Shown: one piece after another, positions 56,244 through 64,000 of the stretch | Numbering within the stretch: position 1 is the first letter of the stretch | How the letters are laid out: each line of letters begins with the position of its first letter | From: Streptomyces hydrogenans | Lineage (GTDB): Bacteria > Actinomycetota > Actinomycetes > Streptomycetales > Streptomycetaceae | Direction: 5' to 3' | NCBI RefSeq assembly: GCF_014656075.1 | Contig: NZ_BNBS01000006.1 | Span: 82,551-146,550 of the forward strand | DNA length: 64,000 nucleotides | Program-made: the position numbers and the translations under genes | The notes under the pieces: model-generated | Told to the model about the DNA's origin: nothing | Databases searched by the model: none | Seen by the model: the letters and a program-made list of their open reading frames with translations, nothing else

Positions 56244-56287
56244 ACGCGAGAGGGCCCCGCACCGACCGGTGCGGGGCCCTCTCGCGT
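56244..56287. terminator. Strong bidirectional terminator after guaB3
   Basis: A perfect 20-pair stem (56244-56263 with 56268-56287) and a four-base loop, between convergent genes. It is the longest hairpin seen in the window. Confidence 0.92.
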
Positions 56288-56299
56288 CCGTGCGCCGGA

Positions 56300-56893
56300 T
56301 CAGGCGGAGGCCTTCTTGGCGGCGGAGAACGCCGCGACGGCGCCGAGCGCGAGGAAGAGGAAGGTCATCGCGTCCTTGCCCTCGGCCCACGCCTCGGTCA
56401 GCATGCCGAACTCGTTGAAGAAGAGGTCGGTGAAGGAGACGCCGAACTCCTTCGAGGCGTAGACCGCGATGCCGACGAGCTGGCCGAGGTAGACGGCGCC
56501 GAGCGAGAGGACCGCGCTGACGACCGGCAGCACGGGGTTGCCGCCGCCGACCTTGCCCGCCGCGAAGCCGACCGCGAAGCCGACGCCGATGGCGGCCCAG
56601 CCGATCTCCGTCTCGGTACCGCCGAGGATGGCGCCGTAGATGCCGGCGGTGACCAGGGCGGCGACGACGGCGGCGACGAGGCCGAGGCCGATGTTGTTCC
56701 GGCGCGGCGCGGGCGCCGGCGGGTAGGCGCCGAACGGGTTCTGGCCGGGCTGCTGGGGCACGCCCTGGGCGAACGGGTTGCCACCCGAGGGGGCCTGGCC
56801 GCCGGGGTTCTGCGCGTACGGGTTCTGGCCGACGGGCGGCTGGCCGGCGCCGTCGGAGTACGGGTTGCCGGGCGGCGGAACGGGCTGGCTCAT
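56300..56893 (-). CDS. Membrane protein with Pro/Gly-rich N-terminus
   Basis: A 197-residue protein. The first ~75 residues are disordered and repetitive (QPVPPPGNPYSDGAGQPPVG, GQNPYAQNPGGQAPSGGNPF), with an NPF/NPY repeat. Three or four hydrophobic segments follow (NIGLGLVAAVVAALVTAGIY, AAIGVGFAVGFAAGKVGGGN, VLPVVSAVLSLGAVYLGQLV, TFLFLALGAVAAFSAA). Such proteins are common in streptomycetes and of unknown function. The ATG at 56893 has a G-rich ribosome site. Confidence 0.8.
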   Translation of the reverse strand: MSQPVPPPGNPYSDGAGQPPVGQNPYAQNPGGQAPSGGNPFAQGVPQQPGQNPFGAYPPAPAPRRNNIGLGLVAAVVAALVTAGIYGAILGGTETEIGWAAIGVGFAVGFAAGKVGGGNPVLPVVSAVLSLGAVYLGQLVGIAVYASKEFGVSFTDLFFNEFGMLTEAWAEGKDAMTFLFLALGAVAAFSAAKKASA

Positions 56894-57029
56894 GGTGGTC
56901 CCCCCAGGACGGTGGCGCACGGGTGTGCGATCGAGAGGGCCGGAGACTAGCAGTCCGCTCGGACAGTGGCCCACCCGTTACCGGCGGGCGGGCCGTGGCC
57001 GGATCTTTTCGGTCGGGTTCCGCCGCACC

Positions 57030-58271
57030 TCAGAGACGGTGCGCCGTGCCCGCGGGGGTGGCGCCGCGGGTGTCCAGGAGCAGCTGGGCCTTCACCGCCA
57101 GGCCCTGGAGGTCGTACACCCGGTGGTGCTGGAGCAGGAGCGTCAGGTCCGCGTGGGCGGCGGCCTCGTAGAGCGAGTCCGCACGGGGGACGGGCAGGTC
57201 GCGCACCCGCCAGTCGGGGACGTGCGGGTCGTGGAAGCTGACCGCCGCGCCGAGGTCCATCAGGCGGCCCGCGATCTCCTCGGCGGGGGAGCCCTCGCGG
57301 TCGGCGAGGTCGGGCTTGTACGTGATGCCGAGCAGCAGGATCCGGGCGCCGCGGGCGGACTTGCCGTGCTCGTTCAGGAGGGCGGCGGCGCGCTGGACGA
57401 CGTACCGCGGCATCCGCTGGTTGACCTGGCCGGCGAGTTCCACGAGGCGGAGCGGGCGGTGGGTGCCCAGGCGCTCGACGGGGGCGCCGTGGCCGCCGAC
57501 GCCGGGGCCGGGGCGGAACGCCTGGAAGCCGAAGGGCTTGGTCTCGGCGCAGCGGATGACGTCCCAGAGGTCGACGCCGAGTTCGTGGCAGAGCACCGCC
57601 ATCTCGTTGACGAGGGCGATGTTGACGTGCCGGAAGTTGGTCTCCAGGAGCTTGACCGTCTCGGCCTCGCGGGGGCCACGCGCGCGTACCACCTTGTCGG
57701 TGAAGCGGCCGTAGAAGGCGGCGGCGGACTCGGTGCACGCGGGCGTGAGGCCGCCGATGACCTTGGGGGTGCCGGCGGGGCCGGGCAGGCGGTTGCCGGG
57801 GTCGAGGCGGCCGGGGGAGTACGCGAGGTGGAAGTCGCGTCCGGCCCGCAGCCCCGAGCCGTCCTCCAGGAGCTCCCGGAGGAGGCCCTCGGTGGTGCCG
57901 GGCGGGACGGGGGACTCCAGGAGCACGGTGGTGTGCGGGCGCAGGCGGGCGGCCAGCGCGCGGGCGGCGTCGCCGACGGCGGTCAGGTCGAGGGCGCCGT
58001 CGGGGCCGAGGGGGGTCGGCGCGCAGAGGACGGCGGTGCGGACCCGGCCGAGTTCGACCGGGCTGGTGGTGGCCCGGAAGCCGCCGGAGAGCATGCGGCG
58101 GATCTCGGAGGCGGTGAGCGAACCGTCGACCGGGGGGCGGCCCGCGGCGAGCTCGGCGACCGGGCGGGGGTCGGTGTCGAAGCCGACGGTGGCGATGCCC
58201 GCGGCGGTCGCGGCTTGGGCGAGGGGGAGTCCGTGGTGGCCGAGGCCGATGACGGCGAGGTCTGCGGGCAT
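57030..58271 (-). CDS. UDP-sugar dehydrogenase (UDP-glucose / UDP-N-acetylmannosamine dehydrogenase family)
   Basis: A 413-residue NAD-dependent nucleotide-sugar dehydrogenase. It starts MPADLAVIGLGHHGLPLAQA with the GxGxxG-type loop. VLLESPVPPGTTEGLLRELL, YSPGRLDPGN, KVIGGLTPACTESAAAFYGR, ETVKLLETNFRHVNIALVNE and GFQAFRPGPGVGGHGAP (usually GPGVGGHCIP) are family motifs. In the last one the catalytic Cys position reads Gly-Ala, so activity is uncertain. The C-terminal LGITYKPDLADREGSPAEEI binds UDP. A normal enzyme would make UDP-uronic acids for surface polymers. Confidence 0.85.
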   Translation of the reverse strand: MPADLAVIGLGHHGLPLAQAATAAGIATVGFDTDPRPVAELAAGRPPVDGSLTASEIRRMLSGGFRATTSPVELGRVRTAVLCAPTPLGPDGALDLTAVGDAARALAARLRPHTTVLLESPVPPGTTEGLLRELLEDGSGLRAGRDFHLAYSPGRLDPGNRLPGPAGTPKVIGGLTPACTESAAAFYGRFTDKVVRARGPREAETVKLLETNFRHVNIALVNEMAVLCHELGVDLWDVIRCAETKPFGFQAFRPGPGVGGHGAPVERLGTHRPLRLVELAGQVNQRMPRYVVQRAAALLNEHGKSARGARILLLGITYKPDLADREGSPAEEIAGRLMDLGAAVSFHDPHVPDWRVRDLPVPRADSLYEAAAHADLTLLLQHHRVYDLQGLAVKAQLLLDTRGATPAGTAHRL

Positions 58272-58289
58272 GGGGGGTGGGCCGTCCTT

Positions 58290-58313
58290 CCCGATAGCGA
58301 ACCCGATAGCGAA
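58290..58313. repeat. Tandem 12-base direct repeat
   Basis: CCCGATAGCGAA occurs twice without a gap (58290-58301 and 58302-58313), 19 bases upstream of the nucleotide-sugar dehydrogenase start. It may be an operator with two sites one helical turn apart. Confidence 0.6.
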
Positions 58314-58318
58314 CGCAA

Positions 58319-58342
58319 TGTCAGACTAGGAGTAAATATGAC
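58319..58342. promoter_or_regulatory. Motif shared with the whiD-bldM gap
   Basis: The 24 bases TGTCAGACTAGG-AGTAAATATGAC agree at 19 positions with 51571-51594 (TGTCGAAGTAGA-TGTAAATATGAC). Both lie in AT-rich stretches upstream of divergent gene pairs. Confidence 0.45.
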
Positions 58343-58379
58343 CGATATGCGGCATTGCATGATCGAAGGTCGCCGAGTG

Positions 58380-58388
58380 TTATCCACA
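58380..58388 (+). promoter_or_regulatory. Isolated DnaA-box-like sequence
   Basis: TTATCCACA equals the E. coli DnaA box consensus. Streptomyces DnaA prefers TTGTCCACA. Only one copy is seen and no origin-like cluster surrounds it, so it may be chance or a single DnaA target. Confidence 0.3.
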
Positions 58389-58557
58389 GGTCTGCGCGGG
58401 GGCGGTGGCCGAAGCCGCCGCGCCGGTCCAGAATCGAGACGTGAGCCGGGCCACATCGCGGTCCGGTTCACGGCTGGACCGGACACGAACGGGCAAGGAC
58501 ACGCGTAGGGGACGCAAGGCGCGAAGGCGCACACCGGGACGACGGGAGGCGGCAGCC

Positions 58558-60264
58558 GTGAGGACAGCGACACTGGGACCCGCCGAGCGCGCCGAGGCTC
58601 TGGCGGCCATGGCCGAGCGCGAGCTGGACGTGCTCGTGGTCGGCGGCGGCGTCGTCGGCGCCGGCACGGCCCTCGACGCCGTCACGCGCGGGCTCGCCAC
58701 CGGCATCGTCGAGGCCCGCGACTGGGCCTCCGGCACCTCCAGCCGCTCCAGCAAGCTCATCCACGGCGGACTGCGCTACCTGGAGATGCTCGACTTCGCG
58801 CTGGTCCGCGAGGCCCTCAAGGAGCGCGGACTCCTCCTGGAGCGGCTCGCCCCCCACCTGGTGAAGCCGGTGCCGTTCCTCTACCCGCTCCGGCACCAGG
58901 GCTGGGAGCGGATGTACGCGGGCTCGGGCGTCGCGCTGTACGACGCCATGTCCGTCTCCTCCGGGCACGGCCGCGGCCTCCCCGTCCACCGCCACCTCAG
59001 CCGCAAGGGCGCCCTCCGCGTCGCCCCCTGCCTGCGCAAGGACGCCCTCACCGGCGCCCTCCAGTACTACGACGCCCAGATGGACGACGCCCGCTTCGTC
59101 CTCACCCTCGTGCGCACCGCCGCCTCCTACGGCGCGCTGGCCGCCGGCCGGGCCCGCGTCGTCGGCTTCCTCCGCGAGGGCGAGCGGGTCGTCGGCGCCC
59201 GCGTCCAGGACGTCGAGACCGGCGGCGAGTACGTGATCCGCGCCAAGCAGATCGTCAACGCCACCGGGGTGTGGACCGACGACACCCAGGCCCTCATCGG
59301 CGAGCGCGGCCAGTTCCACGTCCGCGCCTCCAAGGGCATCCACCTCGTCGTCCCCAAGGACCGGATCCACTCCGCCACCGGCCTCATCCTGCGCACCGAG
59401 AAGTCCGTCCTCTTCGTCATCCCCTGGGGACGGCACTGGATCATCGGCACCACCGACACCGACTGGGACCTCGACAAGGCCCACCCCGCCGCCTCCAGCG
59501 CCGACATCGACTACCTCCTCGAACACGTCAACACCGTGCTCGCCACCCCGCTCTCCCGCGACGACGTCCAGGGCGTCTACGCCGGACTGCGCCCCCTGCT
59601 CGCCGGCGAGTCCGACGCCACCAGCAAGCTGTCCCGCGAGCACACCGTCGCCCACCCGGTGCCCGGCCTGGTCGTCGTCGCCGGCGGCAAGTACACGACC
59701 TACCGGGTGATGGCGGAGGACGCCGTCGACGAGGCGGTGCACGGCCTCGACCAGCGCGTCGCCCCCTGCGTCACCGAGGACACCCCGCTGATCGGCGCCG
59801 AGGGCTACCGGGCGCTGTGGAACGCGCGGGCCAGGATCGCCGCCCGCACCGGCCTCCACGTCGTCCGCGTGGAACACCTGCTCAACCGGTACGGCTCGCT
59901 CGCCGAGGAGGTCCTCGCCCTCGTCGCCGAGGACCCCTCCCTGGGCGAGCCGCTCGCCGCGGCCGACGACTACCTCCGCGCCGAGGTCGTCTACGCCGCC
60001 TCCCACGAGGGCGCCCGCCACCTCGACGACGTCCTCACCCGCCGCACCCGGGTCTCCATCGAGACCTTCGACCGCGGCACCCTCAGCGCGCGCGAGGCGG
60101 CCGAACTGATGGCGCCGGTCCTCGGCTGGGACGACAGCCAGATCGAGAAGGAGGTCGCCCACTACGAGAAGCGGGTCGAGGCGGAGCGCGAGTCGCAGCG
60201 GCAGCCCGACGACCTCACGGCGGACGCCGCGAGGCTCGGTGCGCCCGACATCGTCCCGATCTGA
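58558..60264 (+). CDS. glpD: Aerobic glycerol-3-phosphate dehydrogenase
   Basis: A 568-residue FAD enzyme oxidising glycerol-3-phosphate to dihydroxyacetone phosphate at the membrane. ELDVLVVGGGVVGAGTALDA is the FAD-binding loop. GTSSRSSKLIHGGLRYLEML, LQYYDAQMDDARFVL, VNATGVWTDD, FVIPWGRHWIIGTTDTDWD and GKYTTYRVMAEDAVD are typical of the GlpD family. GTG 58558 (VRTATLGPAERAEALAAMAE) has GGGAGG upstream. The open frame extends back to 58405 with a basic, non-conserved sequence that is unlikely to be translated. Confidence 0.95.
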   Translation: MRTATLGPAERAEALAAMAERELDVLVVGGGVVGAGTALDAVTRGLATGIVEARDWASGTSSRSSKLIHGGLRYLEMLDFALVREALKERGLLLERLAPHLVKPVPFLYPLRHQGWERMYAGSGVALYDAMSVSSGHGRGLPVHRHLSRKGALRVAPCLRKDALTGALQYYDAQMDDARFVLTLVRTAASYGALAAGRARVVGFLREGERVVGARVQDVETGGEYVIRAKQIVNATGVWTDDTQALIGERGQFHVRASKGIHLVVPKDRIHSATGLILRTEKSVLFVIPWGRHWIIGTTDTDWDLDKAHPAASSADIDYLLEHVNTVLATPLSRDDVQGVYAGLRPLLAGESDATSKLSREHTVAHPVPGLVVVAGGKYTTYRVMAEDAVDEAVHGLDQRVAPCVTEDTPLIGAEGYRALWNARARIAARTGLHVVRVEHLLNRYGSLAEEVLALVAEDPSLGEPLAAADDYLRAEVVYAASHEGARHLDDVLTRRTRVSIETFDRGTLSAREAAELMAPVLGWDDSQIEKEVAHYEKRVEAERESQRQPDDLTADAARLGAPDIVPI

Positions 60265-60461
60265 CGGGGGCTTCTCCTGACGGTGCGTCCGGGACGGGAG
60301 GGAACCCGGGGGCCTGTGTGGCGCGTCGTCATACCGGAGTACGGACCCGGGGGCGCCACCCGTCGCGAGGTGAGGGACAATGGGCTCTCTTCCAGGGCGG
60401 GTTGCCGCAGCGTGCGGAGTGCGGCGGACGCGGCGGAGATCAGGGAACGCAGAGGGGACGC

Positions 60462-62825
60462 ATGTCGGAGTCGGAGCAGTCGCGGGACACGGCGAAGGAC
60501 CCCCGGCGGGACGCCGCCGCGGGGGCCGCGACCGACGGCGGGCGGGGGACGGTTCCGGCCGCGCGCGAGGCGGAGCGGGCCACGGACGCCACGGCGCCCG
60601 CGGACGCGGTGACCGGGGCCGGGACCGGCGCGGACGCCGGTGACGGCGCGCCCGCGGACGGCGGTGCGCGGTCGGAGGCGGCGAAGCCTCAGGACGCGAA
60701 GCCCCGGGACGCCCGGCCTCAGGACGCGAAGCCGTCGGACGCCAGGCCCCAGGACGCGAAGCCCCAGGACGCCGCGCCGTCGAGCGCCGCGCCCCGGGAC
60801 CGGGTGCCGGGGACCGAGCCGTCCACCGGACGGGCCGGCTTCGGCGCCGGGGTCGGCGACGGGCAGCGGCCCGCGGCCGACCGGCTCCGCAAGGGCGGCG
60901 CGCCCGCCACCGAGGAGACCGAGGGCCGGCTGCTCGCCGGCCGCTACCGGCTCGGCGCCCTCCTCGGGCGCGGTGGCATGGGCACGGTCTGGCGCGCCGT
61001 CGACGAGACCCTCGGCCGCACCGTCGCCGTCAAGGAACTCCGCTTCCCCAGCAGCATCGACGAGGACGAGAAGCGCCGCCTCATCACCCGGACCCTGCGC
61101 GAGGCCAAGGCCATCGCCAAGATCCGCAACAATGGCGCCGTGACCGTCTACGACGTCGTCGACGAGGACGACCGCCCCTGGATCGTCATGGAGCTCATCG
61201 AGGGCAAGTCCCTCGCCGACGCCGTGCGCGAGGACGGCGTCCTCACCGCGCACCGCGCCGCCGAGGTCGGCCTGGCCATCCTCGACGTGCTGCGCTCCGC
61301 GCACCGCGAGGGCATCCTGCACCGCGACGTGAAGCCGTCCAACGTCCTCATCTCCGAGGACGGCCGCGTCGTCCTCACCGACTTCGGCATCGCCCAGGTG
61401 GAGGGCGACCCGTCCATCACCTCCACCGGCATGCTCGTCGGCGCCCCCTCGTACATCTCGCCCGAGCGCGCCCGCGGCCACAAGCCCGGCCCCGCCGCCG
61501 ACATGTGGTCCCTGGGCGGTCTGCTCTACGCCGCGGTCGAGGGCTGCCCGCCGTACGACAAGGGCTCCGCGATCGCGACCCTCACCGCCGTCATGACCGA
61601 GCCCGTCGACCCGCCGAAGAACGCGGGCCCGGAGCTGGAGAAGGTCATCTACGGGCTGCTCGCCAAGGACCCGGCGCAGCGCCTCGACGACGCCCGGGCC
61701 CGGGTGCTGCTGCGCGCCGTGCTCGACGCCCCCGAGCCCACCCCGGAGCCCTCGCCCGAGGTCACCAGGGTCGTGCCGCTGCCGGCCCGCCCCGAGCGCG
61801 GCCCCGAGGTCCACGCCGCCCAGGAGAAGGCCCCCGAGCCCGCCGCCGAGCGGATGCGCGGCGCCCTCGCCTCCGTACGGAACGCGGCGGCGGCGGCCAA
61901 GGCCGAGGCGAAGGACCGCACCAGGGACCGGACCAAGGAGCCGGCCCGGCCCGTGCCCCCGCAGGGCGGCGCCCGGCAGGCGCCGGCCCGCGCCCCGCTC
62001 ACCGACGTCGTCCCCCGGCGCACCCTGGTGATCATCGCCGCGGTCGCCGTCCTCGCCGTGCTCGGCACGATCCTCGCGGTCTCCCTGAGCGGCGGCGACA
62101 AGGGCACCGAGGGCAAGGGAGGCACCCCCACCGCGTCGGCCGGGACCACCGCCGGCGGCGACGGCGGCTCCACCACCGACGGCGGCACGGGCGGCTCGCC
62201 CAGCGACCCCGGCCAGCAGGGCGGCGCCCAGCCCGGCGAGAACGGCGCGGCAGCCGACGGCGGCGCGACGGCCACCGGCGGGGCGACCGGCACCACGGGC
62301 GGCTCCACTGGCCAGACCGGGAGCGCCACCCCCAGCACCAAGCCCAGCGGCGGCACCGGCGCCACGCTCCCCGCCGGCTACTCCCTGGTCACCAACGACC
62401 GCTTCCACTTCTCCATGGCCCTGCCCTCGTCCTTCCGCATGCGGCCCATAGACGGCTACAGCGGCGGCGCCATATGGAGTGAGAGCGGCGGCTTCCCGCG
62501 CGTCCAGGTCGACTTCAACGGCAGTCCCAAGGACGACGCCAAGGCCGCCTGGGCCGCCGCCGTGGGCGGGGTCCGCCTGACCAGCACCGGCTACAAGCAC
62601 ATCGGCATCGAGTCCGTCTCGTACAAGGGCTACCCGACCGTCGCGGACTGGGAGTTCGAGCGGGACCAGAAGGGCATGCGCGTCCACGTCCTCAACCGCG
62701 GCTTCAAGGTGGACGCGAAGCACGGCTACTCGATCATGGTCACCTGCAAGGCCGAGGAGTGGAACGGCGCGGAGTGCAAGACGCTGCGCGAGACGGCGTT
62801 CGCCACGTTCAGCCCCAAGGACTGA
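60462..62825 (+). CDS. Membrane Ser/Thr protein kinase with external sensor-like domain
   Basis: 787 residues. The first ~155 are disordered with KPQDA/KPRDA repeats. The kinase domain is at ~160-425: LGALLGRGGMGTVWRAVDE (P-loop), VAVKELRFP (Lys), ILHRDVKPSNVLI (catalytic HRD), LTDFGIAQVEGD (DFG) and GAPSYISPERARGHKPG (activation loop). A basic, Lys/Arg-rich linker leads to one membrane helix (~520-543, LVIIAAVAVLAVLGTILAV). A Gly/Thr/Ser-rich spacer and a ~145-residue outer domain follow (LVTNDRFHFSMALPSSFRMR ... CKAEEWNGAECKTLRETAF). This is a PknB-class receptor layout. ATG 60462 follows AGAGGGG. The much longer frame from 59271 is antisense-like noise inside glpD. Confidence 0.93.
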   Translation: MSESEQSRDTAKDPRRDAAAGAATDGGRGTVPAAREAERATDATAPADAVTGAGTGADAGDGAPADGGARSEAAKPQDAKPRDARPQDAKPSDARPQDAKPQDAAPSSAAPRDRVPGTEPSTGRAGFGAGVGDGQRPAADRLRKGGAPATEETEGRLLAGRYRLGALLGRGGMGTVWRAVDETLGRTVAVKELRFPSSIDEDEKRRLITRTLREAKAIAKIRNNGAVTVYDVVDEDDRPWIVMELIEGKSLADAVREDGVLTAHRAAEVGLAILDVLRSAHREGILHRDVKPSNVLISEDGRVVLTDFGIAQVEGDPSITSTGMLVGAPSYISPERARGHKPGPAADMWSLGGLLYAAVEGCPPYDKGSAIATLTAVMTEPVDPPKNAGPELEKVIYGLLAKDPAQRLDDARARVLLRAVLDAPEPTPEPSPEVTRVVPLPARPERGPEVHAAQEKAPEPAAERMRGALASVRNAAAAAKAEAKDRTRDRTKEPARPVPPQGGARQAPARAPLTDVVPRRTLVIIAAVAVLAVLGTILAVSLSGGDKGTEGKGGTPTASAGTTAGGDGGSTTDGGTGGSPSDPGQQGGAQPGENGAAADGGATATGGATGTTGGSTGQTGSATPSTKPSGGTGATLPAGYSLVTNDRFHFSMALPSSFRMRPIDGYSGGAIWSESGGFPRVQVDFNGSPKDDAKAAWAAAVGGVRLTSTGYKHIGIESVSYKGYPTVADWEFERDQKGMRVHVLNRGFKVDAKHGYSIMVTCKAEEWNGAECKTLRETAFATFSPKD
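60685..60790 (+). repeat. KPQDA/RPQDA codon-repeat region in the kinase gene
   Basis: About seven units of roughly 15 bases (GACGCGAAGCCCCAG and variants) encode QDAKP, RDARP, SDARP and similar pentapeptides in the disordered N-terminus. Such repeats can change in number between strains. Confidence 0.7.
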
Positions 62826-62880
62826 GCCGCGCCCCGTATCGTGAGGGACGGGGGACGACCGAAGCGCGGGGGGAGGCGCC

Positions 62881-64000
62881 GTGGACGAGTACGCGGGACG
62901 GGTGCTCGCTGAGCGCTACCGCCTGCCGGTGCCGCCCGCCGGCGCTGGCGGACTCGTCGACCTCGTGGAGACGCGCGCTTTCGACACGTACAGCGGGCAG
63001 GAGGTGCGGGTCCGTCAGGTCCCGCTGCCCGAGATCGTGGACGCCGAGGTCCTCGGCGAGGGCCCCGCGCCCTCCGGCCCGTACGGCGCGGGAGGCGGCG
63101 CCACGCGCAGACCCGCCGAGCCGGTCGTCCGGCGGGCGATCGAGGCGGCCCAGGCCGCCGCCCAGATCCCCGACCACCCGTTACTCGACCAGGTCTTCGA
63201 CGTCTTCGCGGAAGCCGGCTCGCTGTGGATAGTCAGCGAACACGTGGCCGCCCGCCCCCTCTCCGCCCTCCTCGACGAGGGCCCGCTCAACCCGTTCCGC
63301 GCCGCGGAGATCGCCGCGGACGTCCTGACCGCCCTGCGCGCCCTCCACGCCCACGGCTGGGTCCACCGCAACATCACCGCCCGCACGGTCCTGGTCTGCG
63401 ACGACGGCCGCGTCCTCCTCACCGGCCTCGCCGCCGGCGCCGCCGAGGAGGCCCTCTGCGGCTACGCCCCCGTCCCGGACCCCGACGACCCCGCCTTCCG
63501 CGCCCCCGAGCCGGAGTACGAGCCGTACGAACAGGCCGCGTACGACGCGGAGGAGCTCGGGCAGGAGGACGCCGACGAGACACCCGGGCCCGAGACGTAC
63601 ACCGAGGAGCCGTACGAGGCCGAGCGGTACGAGGTCGAGCGGTACGAAGCCGAGTCGTACGAGGCAGGCCCGTACACCGAGGAGCCGTACGAGCCCGAGG
63701 CCCCCCGACCTGACGCATATGGGCCCGACGGGTACGAGCCCGACGCGTACGGATCCGCCTCGTACGAGCCCGGCGCTCCCGAGCCGCAGCCGTACGAGTC
63801 CGACGCCCACGACGTCTACGAGACCGGTGAGTACGCCGCTCCCGGAGGTGTGCCCGAGCTGCCCGCCGCGCCGGAGCCCCTGCCGTACGGGGTCGACCCC
63901 TACGGGCGCGCGACGCCCGCGCCGCGCCCGGCGCGTCCGGCCGAGGCCCCGGCGGTGCCGCCCAGCGCCGATCTGCGGGCGGCCCGCGCGGGGGCCATCG
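62881..64000 (+). CDS. Protein-kinase-like protein without catalytic residues (partial, runs off the window)
   Basis: GTG 62881, after GGGGGAGG, opens a frame that stays open to the window end (at least 373 residues). YAGRVLAERYRLPVPPAGAG resembles the start of a kinase domain, but the glycine loop is missing. LHAHGWVHRNITARTVLV replaces the catalytic HRD by HRN, and VLLTGLAAGAA replaces DFG. It is therefore probably a pseudokinase. From ~residue 215 there is a long acidic linker with many YE/YEAE/EPYE units, then Pro/Ala-rich sequence. It follows the active kinase gene by 55 bases on the same strand, so joint function is likely. The C-terminal part is not visible. Confidence 0.82.
   Translation, partial: MDEYAGRVLAERYRLPVPPAGAGGLVDLVETRAFDTYSGQEVRVRQVPLPEIVDAEVLGEGPAPSGPYGAGGGATRRPAEPVVRRAIEAAQAAAQIPDHPLLDQVFDVFAEAGSLWIVSEHVAARPLSALLDEGPLNPFRAAEIAADVLTALRALHAHGWVHRNITARTVLVCDDGRVLLTGLAAGAAEEALCGYAPVPDPDDPAFRAPEPEYEPYEQAAYDAEELGQEDADETPGPETYTEEPYEAERYEVERYEAESYEAGPYTEEPYEPEAPRPDAYGPDGYEPDAYGSASYEPGAPEPQPYESDAHDVYETGEYAAPGGVPELPAAPEPLPYGVDPYGRATPAPRPARPAEAPAVPPSADLRAARAGAI

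Noticed and set aside
59271..60461. Extension of the Ser/Thr kinase N-terminus into glpD
   Set aside because: The extra 397 residues are Arg/Pro-rich shadow sequence of glpD. ATG 60462 has a ribosome binding site.

Overview
This window is very GC-rich actinobacterial chromosome. Gene content and order point to Streptomyces: bldM and whiD lie back to back beside a probable shbA sigma gene, sugar ABC operons lack their own ATPase, groEL1 ends in a His-rich tail, and many genes are short-leadered or leaderless. The order rplM-rpsI-glmM ... coaA ... glmS-acpS ... alr ... tsaE-tsaB-rimI-tsaD ... groES-groEL1 ... whiD/bldM-sigma-guaB-guaB paralogue ... glpD-protein kinase matches, from memory, one conserved segment of the Streptomyces core (about SCO4734 to SCO4779 in S. 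coelicolor). Accessory insertions interrupt it.

Layout. 1-5000: end of an HxlR-type regulator, rplM-rpsI, glmM, then coaA with a DUF389 membrane protein on the minus strand. 5079-18100: the main accessory island. It holds a SUKH-type immunity gene, a giant secreted RHS protein ending in a HINT domain and a His-containing nuclease tip, and a divergently transcribed giant secreted protein with FG-GAP and LGFP repeats. 18200-20430: glmS and acpS. 20570-22660: two secreted or surface-anchored proteins under an iron box. 22839-31841: NAD(P)HX repair enzyme, L,D-transpeptidase, alr, hydrolase, tsaE, a 56-residue ORF behind a second iron box, a degenerate repeat array, an L,D-transpeptidase-like protein without the catalytic Cys, and tsaB-rimI-tsaD.

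31897-37489: two paralogous lipoprotein deacetylases flank an ECF42-type sigma factor with its YCII/DGPF partner, a membrane protein and a methyltransferase. 37641-39949: groES-groEL1 behind two CIRCE elements, with an intrinsic terminator between the two genes. 39959-48374: a sugar regulon made of a hydroxyacid dehydrogenase, two permeases, a binding lipoprotein, a DeoR/LacI hybrid regulator and a DUF2264 hydrolase. Two copies of one operator with identical architecture tie it together. 48483-50986: SDR, MOSC and LysR genes. 51083-53355: whiD, bldM (with a perfect sigma-BldN promoter) and a sigma factor. 53496-56229: guaB and a guaB paralogue. 56300-64000: a membrane protein, a nucleotide-sugar dehydrogenase, glpD, a membrane Ser/Thr kinase, and the start of a second kinase-like protein that looks catalytically dead.

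Connecting themes are cell-envelope supply (glmM, glmS, alr, transpeptidases, deacetylases), translation (ribosomal proteins, t6A synthesis, rimI, chaperonin), development (whiD, bldM), and a polymorphic-toxin island that is compositionally different at its toxin tip.
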